A stretch of DNA of 64,000 nt from assembly GCF_016616095.2 (NCBI RefSeq), contig NZ_CP067089.2, positions 2,108,001 to 2,172,000 on the forward strand, read 5' to 3'. Under the pieces are notes generated by a model. It was given only the letters and a program-made list of their open reading frames with translations. It was not told the DNA's origin and ran no database searches. Of this stretch, positions 1-7,432 are shown piece by piece. A program made the position numbers and the translations under genes. How positions within the stretch are numbered: position 1 is the first letter of the stretch; the number at the start of each line of letters is the position of its first letter. The stretch is from Breznakiella homolactica. GTDB lineage: Bacteria > Spirochaetota > Spirochaetia > Treponematales > Breznakiellaceae.

Positions 1-53
1 TTCTGAATTTGGCACTGGGCAATAAAAACTGAACAGACGGGGACAATATATTT

Positions 54-428
54 ATGGAATTATTCAGACCGATCGGTAAAAAAGAATATGATCTTATAAA
101 AGAAACGGCTTTCAGGAAATTCCCGCCGCGGCTTTTTTGGCAGCCTATTTTTTATCCCGTTCTCAATTACGAATACGCCGAGAAAATTGCCCGGGAATGG
201 AACACCGCGGATGAAGCATCGGACTTTGCCGGTATTGTAACAAAGTTTGAGGCAGAGGACACGTATATCCAAAAGTTTGAAAAGCATCTGGCCGGTTCCT
301 CCCTGTGTGAAGAGCTCTGGGTCCCGGCGGAGGAGCTTGAAGAATTCAACAGCCATATTATCGGCACAATTACCGTCGTTTCGGTTTTTTACGGTGAAAA
401 ATACTCCCAGGAAAAGATTCACCTTTAG
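54..428 (+). CDS. Small protein, ADP-ribosylation/crystallin J1-like family
   Basis: A 124-residue soluble protein with no signal peptide or membrane segment. It resembles the short conserved proteins often annotated as ADP-ribosylation/crystallin J1. The recognisable features are an N-terminal 'RPIGKKEYDLI', then 'FPPRLFWQPIFYPV', 'YAEKIAREWN' and a C-terminal 'WVPAEELEEFNSHIIG'. The family has no firmly known biochemical role, and the name is historical. The length is normal for the family and the gene looks intact. Its last codons overlap the reading frame that carries a methyltransferase remnant, so the 3' end sits at what looks like an old deletion junction. The family call is by eye. 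Confidence 0.7.
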   Translation: MELFRPIGKKEYDLIKETAFRKFPPRLFWQPIFYPVLNYEYAEKIAREWNTADEASDFAGIVTKFEAEDTYIQKFEKHLAGSSLCEELWVPAEELEEFNSHIIGTITVVSVFYGEKYSQEKIHL

Positions 429-825
429 GTATTTACCTCTGTCCGACAAAAATAACGGAATCATTTTTATCTCCGGCGGGGTGTTTTATTATTTTAAGGA
501 AGGTGAGTTAAGGCAGATTTTCTCCGCTATGGCAAATCATTTCCCCAAAGGCGAGGTCTGCTTTGACGCCGAATCGAAATGGGCGGTTTCCTTCTCCAAC
601 AAAATGGCAGCTAAAACCGGAAACAAAGGGGCGCTGATGCATTTTTACGTCAACAACCCGCGGCAGTCCAAGGCCTGGTCCCGGGATATCGCTGAAGTAA
701 CCTGTGAACCTTACTGTACCGGGATTCCCAGAAAAAAATCATGGGAATCCCAGACCCGCATACGGATGGCCATGCTCGACGGGCTCGGCATGATGAAGCT
801 CGTCAGAATACGTTTTGCCGGATAG
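424..825 (+). pseudogene. C-terminal half of a class I SAM methyltransferase (LCM-like), N-terminus lost
   Basis: About 133 codons in the frame ending at 825 read like the C-terminal half of a leucine-carboxyl-methyltransferase-type SAM methyltransferase. The signature is 'IIFISGGVFYYFKEGELRQI', then 'FPKGEVCFDAESKW', and an ending 'MMKLVRIRF'. Intact relatives are roughly 270 residues and carry the SAM-binding half upstream, which is absent here. The open frame does extend upstream to 247, but that part only shadows the preceding gene and shows no methyltransferase motif. I see no start codon with a ribosome-binding site at the junction. Most likely a deletion joined the upstream gene to the tail of this one. 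Confidence 0.6.
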
Positions 826-844
826 GAGCGCCGCAAAAAACCAC

Positions 845-2371
845 CTAAAGACTCCTGATGAATTCTCCGGGAGAAATACCCAGGTTTTTTTTGAAGACCT
901 TGCAGAAATACCCCGCATCCCGGTATCCGCAGGCCAGGGCTATCTCAGAGATCCGCCCGTTCCCCGAAGCCAGCAGTGCTTTAGCGTGTTCCAGCCGGCA
1001 TTGCGTAAGGCAGGAGATAAAACTGGTTCCCAAATGTTTGGAAACCAGGGAACTGAGATATTCCGGGGAGACTTTTAACCGGTCCGCCAGGGAGTCCAGG
1101 GAAAGATCTTCCATGTATTCATTCCGGATAATCGCCGTCACCCGGTTTACCAAGGGATTACCGCTGTCTCCGGTTCCGGCGGCGCCCGCTTCCAGCCGGG
1201 TTATGATTGACTGAACCAAATCCTCAAAGGTAGATACAAAAGAACAGCGTTTTATTGATCCGGTAATTTCTTCGGGTTTAAGTTCTTCATAGATAGTGAA
1301 ATTGTAAATACGAACGGCATAGAGCAGCGCCTCTCCCATTCGGACCATAGCGCTTTGGATATCATTATAATGGAAGAAACCTTCCCGCAGTCCCGCCGCA
1401 AACTTTTCCAGAGCGGACTGGGTTTTACTGATATTCCCCGCTGCCAGGGCCGCTGCGGCTTCCCGTTCCAGTGCCGCCGGATAAACGTAGGACTCGGCAG
1501 AAAGTTCACCGGTCAGCTCAGCGGTAAGAAATGTTCCGGCGGGATAAGACAGACTCCACCGGATCCGGGAAAACCCCTCATCAACATCACGGTCCAGGGA
1601 ATCGATACCGCCGATGATTGTCCAGTACGCAGCCATGGGCTGCATACACTTCCGGCGGGAAAGGTCGAATACCCGTGCAGCGGTGATCCCGGGATCGGTT
1701 TCGGGCGGAAGGGCGCAGAGAAAGACAAAACGCTGCTTCCCGCCCTGTATTGCGGGATAGAAGCTGCCCCGGACCAGCGATACCAGTTCCGCCGAACGTT
1801 CCACAAACAGCCGCCGCTCATCTTCCGGCATATCCCGGTCATGGGAAAATACCATCAGGAGGAGCCGCGTCTCTTCCGGGATCCGGTCCCGAAGGGCGCC
1901 ACGGAAAAACTCCCGCCGTGCCTCCGGAGACCAGAGGAATAGTCCCAGGATTTCCCTATCCGGCACCGACGACGGCAGCTGAGCTTTCAAGACCTTTTCG
2001 GCAATGATCGAATCCCGGGCACGGCCAAGGGAAGCGGTCAGCTCTTCCAGTGACACCGGTTTGAGAAGATAATCGGCGGTACGCATCTGCAGCGCCTGCC
2101 GGGCATATTCGAATTCAGCGTGACCGCTGAGGATGATGAACCGTGTCTCCGGAAGCCGCCCCTCCAGAGAACGGATCATCTCAAGGCCGTCCATAACCGG
2201 CATACGGATATCCGTGATTACCAGATCGGGTTTTAAGGTAACAATTACAGCCATTCCTTCCCGGCCGTTCCGCGCGCGGCCGACAACAGAATAATCTGGA
2301 TCAATTCTTTCCGCCGCGGAGCAGATATGATTAAGCGTTTTCAGTTCATCTTCAACAATCACAATGGTCAT
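845..2371 (-). CDS. Response regulator, receiver plus AraC-type DNA-binding domain (YesN-like)
   Basis: A 508-residue regulator with an N-terminal receiver domain (about 1-120). It has the acidic pocket 'VEDE' at the start, the phospho-acceptor Asp54 in 'VITDIRMPVMDG' and the conserved Lys in 'DYLLKP'. A long divergent middle section follows, then two helix-turn-helix motifs of an AraC/XylS domain in the last 100 residues ('LKVSPEYLSSLVSKHLG', 'ISEIALACGYRDAGYFCKVF'). The start chosen is the ATG at 2371, because an AGAAGG site precedes it; an upstream ATG at 2407 lies inside the kinase gene. It overlaps the stop region of the kinase by a few bases, so the two are cotranscribed. It probably controls the divergent sugar-uptake operon. 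Confidence 0.9.
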   Translation of the reverse strand: MTIVIVEDELKTLNHICSAAERIDPDYSVVGRARNGREGMAVIVTLKPDLVITDIRMPVMDGLEMIRSLEGRLPETRFIILSGHAEFEYARQALQMRTADYLLKPVSLEELTASLGRARDSIIAEKVLKAQLPSSVPDREILGLFLWSPEARREFFRGALRDRIPEETRLLLMVFSHDRDMPEDERRLFVERSAELVSLVRGSFYPAIQGGKQRFVFLCALPPETDPGITAARVFDLSRRKCMQPMAAYWTIIGGIDSLDRDVDEGFSRIRWSLSYPAGTFLTAELTGELSAESYVYPAALEREAAAALAAGNISKTQSALEKFAAGLREGFFHYNDIQSAMVRMGEALLYAVRIYNFTIYEELKPEEITGSIKRCSFVSTFEDLVQSIITRLEAGAAGTGDSGNPLVNRVTAIIRNEYMEDLSLDSLADRLKVSPEYLSSLVSKHLGTSFISCLTQCRLEHAKALLASGNGRISEIALACGYRDAGYFCKVFKKNLGISPGEFIRSL

Positions 2372-2375
2372 GCTA

Positions 2376-4166
2376 TTAAACCTTCTCCCGGTTGTCCCCG
2401 GACACAAGGGCTTTCTTCCTTATGCCGGGATGCCCATCCAGCGGCAGGCAGACGGTTATCTCCGTACCCATTCCCGGAGAACTTTTAACTTCCACGGAAT
2501 AGCGGTCCTCATAGTACATCCGGAGCCGTCCCATCACATTGGGAATTCCGATGGATGTATTTTCCCCGTCCGGCAAAGAATCGTAAAACAGTTTCCGTAT
2601 TCTGTCCCGGTCCATACCTTTGCCGTTGTCCCTGACCGAAAAGCGGAGCCGGTCACCGTCTTTTTCCGCGGCAATGGCAAGGATCCCGCCGCTGTCCATC
2701 TGTTCAAACCCATGCTCAATGGAATTCTCGATGAATGGCTGAAACAGCAGTTTATGAACGAGACAGTCCCTGACCGCCGGATCCGCGGTAATGGTGTATT
2801 CAAAATTATCCGAGAAACGGTACTTCTGAAGCCGCAGGTATTCCTCAAGGTACCGCAGTTCCGTAGACAGGGTTACCAGGGAATTGCTGTCCGCGATACG
2901 GTACCGGAGAATGGAAGCAAGCCGGTGAAGCATGCTGCTGATCTCTGTCTGACCGTTTTCTATGGCCAGCCAATTTATGGAATTGAGGGTATTGTACAGG
3001 AAATGGGGATTTATCTGGGCTTCCAGGGAACGGATCTCCGCCTCTTTTTCCTTCCGGGCGGCTTCCCGGACCAGCTCCATCTGGTGGAGAATGGTTTTCA
3101 TCATAGCGTTGAACTGCTCCGCGATACGGCTGACCTCGTTCTCCTCCCCTGCCGGGGCTGTCACCCCAAAGTCCCCCAATTCTGCACGGTGCATGGTGGA
3201 GACAATCATCCGCAGAGCCCGGGCGCGGGACCGGGACAGAAGCAGCACCGCTGTGACCGTACACAGAAACAGAAACGCGGAAATGGCGAGTATGCTCGCC
3301 CGTACCGCGCTGAATTCCCGCCCGGCGTATGAACGGTCCAGAACATTGTGGAGGAGCCAGCCGGAATTGGGAATTTCAATAGTATGAATGATACCATCCG
3401 GAGCCGGGATTACCCGTCCCAGCATCGTCTGGTCAGGATGGGATATCACAACTCCCGTACTGTCGGTGATATACAGGAAATTGTCCCGGGGATTTTCCGC
3501 GATAGAAGCCTCGGCGCAGAGTTCCGCCAGAACCCGCCCGTCCAGGTTCATGACATAAGCCGCGAGGAATTCGTTTTTTACGAGGTCAATGATCTTCTGA
3601 CGGTAGGTAATGAGGCTGTAGGCACGGTTGTCCTGTACGGAGAAATACGATGTCAGAGCCCACTTATTGTCATGGCGGTATACGGGAATATTCTCCATCT
3701 CCGCCATGTAATCGCCGTACCGCTGTTCCAGAGCGAGCTTGTCCTGGAGCCGGTCCACCCAGATCTGCCGCCCGCTGTCGCGGACCTGGAGACCGATACT
3801 TTGGATGGCGCCGTGGTAACTCAGCATGGTCTGAAATTCCCGGAGAATATCACTGTGGGCCATGATCTCCGTAATAAGGCTGTCACTCCTGAGATCCCGG
3901 ATCCGCTGCCAGAAAGTTTCATTCAGCATCAGCTGAAATGACGCGTCCTCATACCGGCGGAGCGCCGACTGAATACTGGTTGAGGCCTGGAGAGAATTGG
4001 AACGGGCATAGCGGACGATCTTTTCCTCAAGGATGGTAGCCGTATAGCCCAGCTGCACCGCCAGGAGTATGATCAGTGGAATCACCGATGTTCCCAGGAA
4101 GGTAAGGATGAGCTGTTTCGAAAAGGTGAGGCGCCGCCACCGGGCAACAAGGCTGTTCCGTTTCAT
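2376..4166 (-). CDS. Sensor histidine kinase, YesM-like
   Basis: A 596-residue membrane sensor kinase. One transmembrane helix lies near residues 18-45, followed by an extracytoplasmic sensing region of about 240 residues and a second helix near 290-312. Next come a HAMP linker and a His_kinase-type core with the phospho-acceptor His in 'EAQINPHFLYNTLNSINW'. The ATPase domain shows an N box in 'ENSIEHGFE' and a G box in 'VRDNGKGMD'. This layout is typical of the YesM/LytS class that pairs with AraC-type response regulators. GGAGAAA precedes the ATG. It is divergent from the sugar ABC operon, so a carbohydrate or binding-protein signal is the likely input (inference). Confidence 0.92.
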   Translation of the reverse strand: MKRNSLVARWRRLTFSKQLILTFLGTSVIPLIILLAVQLGYTATILEEKIVRYARSNSLQASTSIQSALRRYEDASFQLMLNETFWQRIRDLRSDSLITEIMAHSDILREFQTMLSYHGAIQSIGLQVRDSGRQIWVDRLQDKLALEQRYGDYMAEMENIPVYRHDNKWALTSYFSVQDNRAYSLITYRQKIIDLVKNEFLAAYVMNLDGRVLAELCAEASIAENPRDNFLYITDSTGVVISHPDQTMLGRVIPAPDGIIHTIEIPNSGWLLHNVLDRSYAGREFSAVRASILAISAFLFLCTVTAVLLLSRSRARALRMIVSTMHRAELGDFGVTAPAGEENEVSRIAEQFNAMMKTILHQMELVREAARKEKEAEIRSLEAQINPHFLYNTLNSINWLAIENGQTEISSMLHRLASILRYRIADSNSLVTLSTELRYLEEYLRLQKYRFSDNFEYTITADPAVRDCLVHKLLFQPFIENSIEHGFEQMDSGGILAIAAEKDGDRLRFSVRDNGKGMDRDRIRKLFYDSLPDGENTSIGIPNVMGRLRMYYEDRYSVEVKSSPGMGTEITVCLPLDGHPGIRKKALVSGDNREKV

Positions 4167-4260
4167 AGAGTTTCTCCGGGAAAGTATACCATTCTTTTAT
4201 TCCGGCAGCCGAAAAAAAAGTAAAAAATATTAAAAAATTACCCAATGCTTAAAAATTGCC

Positions 4261-4273
4261 AATTCCGGGAATT
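4261..4273. promoter_or_regulatory. Palindrome in the divergent kinase/sugar-operon promoter region
   Basis: The 13-base perfect palindrome AATTCCGGGAATT lies in the 156-base gap between the divergent kinase and binding-protein genes. It is about 50 bases upstream of the binding-protein start, and the surrounding DNA is AT-rich. It is a candidate operator for the adjacent AraC-type response regulator or another regulator. Nothing but position and symmetry supports that. No convincing -35/-10 pair with good spacing was found. Confidence 0.3.
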
Positions 4274-4322
4274 CAAAAACCGCGGGTATTATGATTTATA
4301 ACTTTTAAGGAGGATCAATATT

Positions 4323-5558
4323 ATGAAGAAACTGCGAACCATGCTTATCCTGGCCATTGCCCTGGCAGCCGCGGGAACCGTATTTGCCGGCGGCGGCGGA
4401 GACGGAAAAGCCCAGTCAGGCGGAACCGCGAAAACCCTCAATGTGGTGCTTTCCTATTCCAAAGAAAAAACAGTGCTCTACGAATGCCTGGATCAATTTA
4501 CCAAAGAAACCGGAATTGCCCTGAATATCCAGTACATGCCTCTGTCGGATGTACGGAAACAGATCAACATAATGGTAGCCGGCAACAGCCTGCCCGACGT
4601 GATAGACGTTGACGGTACCGATACCTACACCTACGCGAAGATGGGGATTCTGGCGGATATCACCGGCCGGGTAACATCCGAACTTGAGACGGATAAATTT
4701 TACGACGATGTGATGAGCTTCAGCCGGGTGGACGGCAGGTATTACGGACTTCCTTTTACATCCAACAATGTCTGCCTCTACTACAACAAGGAACTGCTCA
4801 GCAGAGCAGGCGTTGCCAAGGTTCCGGAAACCTGGGACGAACTCCTTGCCGCGTGTGAACGTATCAAGAACAATACCTCCGCGTATGGCTTTGCCGTTTC
4901 CGCGGGCCAGAACACGGACACTCCCTTCCATTTCTTTCCGGTGTACTACCAGGCCGGGGGCGGAACCGGAGATACAATCAAACTCGACAGCCCCGAGGCC
5001 ATCCGGGCCCTGAACTATTACCGGACTCTTCTGGACAGAGGGTATATGCCCGTGGAAGTGGCAACCTACAACGCCGCGGACATCGCCAATCAGTTTGCCG
5101 CGGGCAACATCGCTATGATGTTCGACGGTCCCTGGCGCCTTGCTTCGGTACAGCGGGACGCGGGATTTGAATTCGGCATTGCCGAGCTTCCGGCAGGCCC
5201 CGCGGGGAAAGCCAGTGTCCTGGGAGGCCACAACTGGGTGGTGGTGGATAATGAAAATGTCAATGCCAGCTGGGAATTCATCAAATTCATGAACCGGCCC
5301 GATATTATGGCCAAATACAGCGAAGCGGAAAACTATATCCCCGCCCGGAAAGATGTAGCCGAATCAAGCGCCTATTTCAGCCGGGCTCCGATTAATACCT
5401 TCATTACCATGGCTGCCAATGCCAAAGCGAAACCCGTGATGGCATTCAGCAAACTCAACGACATTATGACAGAGATGGTTCAGTCCGTGGTGATCGGAAC
5501 CAGGACTCCGGAACAGGCGACCCGGGCTGCGGGCAATGCCTATGAAGCCGCGAAATAA
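4323..5558 (+). CDS. Sugar ABC transporter, extracellular substrate-binding protein
   Basis: A 411-residue family 1 (maltose-type) solute-binding protein. The first 22 residues form a signal peptide ending 'GTVFA', followed by a Gly-rich linker. Family features include 'EKTVLYECLDQFTKETGI' near the start of the mature protein, 'LPDVIDVDG', 'GRYYGLPFTSNNVCLYYNKE' and 'GNIAMMFDGPW'. AGGAGG precedes the start by a good distance. It leads an operon with two inner-membrane permeases and a GH31 enzyme, so the ligand is probably an oligosaccharide with alpha-linked glucose, xylose or galactose. The exact sugar cannot be read from the sequence. Confidence 0.93.
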   Translation: MKKLRTMLILAIALAAAGTVFAGGGGDGKAQSGGTAKTLNVVLSYSKEKTVLYECLDQFTKETGIALNIQYMPLSDVRKQINIMVAGNSLPDVIDVDGTDTYTYAKMGILADITGRVTSELETDKFYDDVMSFSRVDGRYYGLPFTSNNVCLYYNKELLSRAGVAKVPETWDELLAACERIKNNTSAYGFAVSAGQNTDTPFHFFPVYYQAGGGTGDTIKLDSPEAIRALNYYRTLLDRGYMPVEVATYNAADIANQFAAGNIAMMFDGPWRLASVQRDAGFEFGIAELPAGPAGKASVLGGHNWVVVDNENVNASWEFIKFMNRPDIMAKYSEAENYIPARKDVAESSAYFSRAPINTFITMAANAKAKPVMAFSKLNDIMTEMVQSVVIGTRTPEQATRAAGNAYEAAK

Positions 5559-5590
5559 TACAGCAATCTAAAAAAAGTAAAATTAAAAAA

Positions 5591-5625
5591 ACAGCGGGGC
5601 GCTTCAGAATGAAACGTCCCGCTGT
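5591..5625 (+). terminator. Intercistronic hairpin between binding protein and permease
   Basis: ACAGCGGGGCG and CGTCCCGCTGT form an 11-base stem (one G-T pair) around a 13-base loop, between the binding-protein stop and the first permease. There is no T run behind it. It therefore looks like an mRNA-stabilising or partially attenuating hairpin that would let the binding protein be made in excess of the membrane subunits. The structure is seen; the role is inferred from similar transporter operons. Confidence 0.6.
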
Positions 5626-5654
5626 ATACCCTGTTTTCCCCGCCGGAGGATTCC

Positions 5655-6557
5655 ATGAAAAAACTGACCTACGAACAGAAGGAAAAACGGGCGGGTTACT
5701 GTTTTACCCTGCCGGCTCTGATTTTCCTTCTGGGGTTTATTCTGTTTCCTATTTTGTACAATGTGCTGATGAGCTTCCGGGAGGTCAATCTCATGACCTT
5801 GAACCGGGTGCAGCCCTTCGCAGGCCTGGAGAATTACCGGGCTATTTTAAGAATGCCGGTGTTCGGCAAAGCATTTGCCAACACGCTGCTTTTTACTTTT
5901 GTTTCACTGTTTTTTCAGTTCATCATCGGCTTTGCCCTGGCTCTGCTCTTCAGCAGAAAATTCCGGCTGAATAATATGTCCCGGGGGCTCATGCTGGTAT
6001 GCTGGCTCATTCCGCTTATGGCGGTTGCCTCAGTCTGGAAGTGGCTTTTCGCCAGCGATTCCACGGGGATTATTAACTTCCTCCTCATGAAACTCCGTCT
6101 GATTCAGGAGCCGGTTAAGTGGCTCCTGTCCCCAGGCAAGGCCATGCTTGCCCTGATCATTGTCAACATCTGGCGGGGAGTTCCCTTCAACATGCTCCTC
6201 CTTGCCACGGGTCTGACTACCCTGCCCCGGGACGTATTCGAAGCGGCTTCCATCGACGGCGCCACCAAATGGCAGAGTTTTGTCTACATGACTATTCCTC
6301 TCCTGCGGCCCACCATCATCAGTGTGGTTACCCTGGGATTCATATACACCTTCAAAACCTTTGACCTGGTTTTCATCATGACCGGAGGCGGGCCCCTGTA
6401 TTCCACGGAAATTCTGGCCACCATCTCATACCGGCTTACCTTCAATGATTTTGAATTCGGCATGGGTTCCGCCGTGGCTAACGTCATGCTGGTGGTACTG
6501 GTTATTGTCGGACTGGTAAATCTAAAGTTTACCGGCAAGGATGAGGTGATGTCGTAA
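5655..6557 (+). CDS. Sugar ABC transporter permease (MalF/UgpA type)
   Basis: A 300-residue membrane protein with six or so hydrophobic helices. It carries the EAA loop that contacts the ATPase, visible as 'EAASIDGATKWQSFVYMTIP' with the usual Gly. The first helix is 'ALIFLLGFILFPILYNVLM'. It starts at an ATG behind CCGGAGGATTCC. It overlaps the next permease by one base, as in translationally coupled MalF/MalG pairs. With the neighbouring permease it forms the channel for the binding protein encoded upstream. No ATPase gene is present in the cluster, so a shared MsmK-like ATPase elsewhere is expected. Confidence 0.93.
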   Translation: MKKLTYEQKEKRAGYCFTLPALIFLLGFILFPILYNVLMSFREVNLMTLNRVQPFAGLENYRAILRMPVFGKAFANTLLFTFVSLFFQFIIGFALALLFSRKFRLNNMSRGLMLVCWLIPLMAVASVWKWLFASDSTGIINFLLMKLRLIQEPVKWLLSPGKAMLALIIVNIWRGVPFNMLLLATGLTTLPRDVFEAASIDGATKWQSFVYMTIPLLRPTIISVVTLGFIYTFKTFDLVFIMTGGGPLYSTEILATISYRLTFNDFEFGMGSAVANVMLVVLVIVGLVNLKFTGKDEVMS

Positions 6558-7408
6558 TGAAAAATCCTCTGTCTTCAAAAATATTCAGAACGGAACTGAT
6601 ACTGAACCTGGCGGCTATCGCGCTGGTGGTAATTTTTCTGTTCCCGGTATACTGGATGTTTATCACTTCCCTGAAATCCAACAGCGAGATCTTCGCCAGG
6701 ACACCGACCTTCTTCCCGAAAAAGATTGTCTTCGACGGATATATCCGCCAGCTCGGATACAGCGCGGTACCGATATGGGTCAACTTCCGGAACAGTTTTG
6801 CCATCGCATTCTGCACCACCGCGGTCTCTACGGTGCTGGCGACTTTTTCCGCCTACGGTCTGGCCCGGTACCGGCTTAAGCTGGCAAAACCCATCATGAT
6901 GTGTTTCCTCATCAGCGAAATGCTTCCCACGGTGCTCTTCCTGGCGCCGCTGTTCATTACGTTCAATAAAATAAAAATAATGGACACTTTGCTGGCGCCG
7001 GTAATATTTTCCTGTCTCCACGGCATCCCATTCAGTGTCATAACCCTGCGGCCGTATTTCCTCGGAATTCCCAAGGAACTTGAAGACTCGGCCATCATCG
7101 ACGGATGCAACCGGTTTACGGCGTTCATCAGAATCATGGTGCCCATCGCCGTTCCCGGGATCGTCATCGCCGGGGCCTTTACTTTTATCTGGGGATGGGG
7201 TGATCTTATGGGTGCCCTTACATTTATCCGTACGGACATGCTCCAGCCGCTCACGGTTAATATGTACAAAGCCATCGGTGAGTTCGGCGTCGAGTGGAGC
7301 AGCCTCATGGCTTTTGCGGTAATCATCACCGTACCGGTGCTGCTGATGTTTATTTTCCTGCAGCGTTATCTGGTAAACGGCATGACCGCCGGGGCTGTCA
7401 AAGGATAA
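6557..7408 (+). CDS. Sugar ABC transporter permease (MalG/UgpE type)
   Basis: A 283-residue inner-membrane permease with about six helices, beginning 'LNLAAIALVVIFLFPVYWMF'. Its EAA-like loop is 'EDSAIIDGCNRFTAFIRIMV', where the usual EAA reads EDSA but the Asp-Gly pair is kept. It is the partner of the permease immediately upstream (stop and start overlap) and completes the transmembrane pair of the uptake system. The GH31 gene follows after 24 bases in the same operon. Confidence 0.93.
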   Translation: MKNPLSSKIFRTELILNLAAIALVVIFLFPVYWMFITSLKSNSEIFARTPTFFPKKIVFDGYIRQLGYSAVPIWVNFRNSFAIAFCTTAVSTVLATFSAYGLARYRLKLAKPIMMCFLISEMLPTVLFLAPLFITFNKIKIMDTLLAPVIFSCLHGIPFSVITLRPYFLGIPKELEDSAIIDGCNRFTAFIRIMVPIAVPGIVIAGAFTFIWGWGDLMGALTFIRTDMLQPLTVNMYKAIGEFGVEWSSLMAFAVIITVPVLLMFIFLQRYLVNGMTAGAVKG

Positions 7409-7432
7409 CCAACTGTTTTACTGGAGGATACT

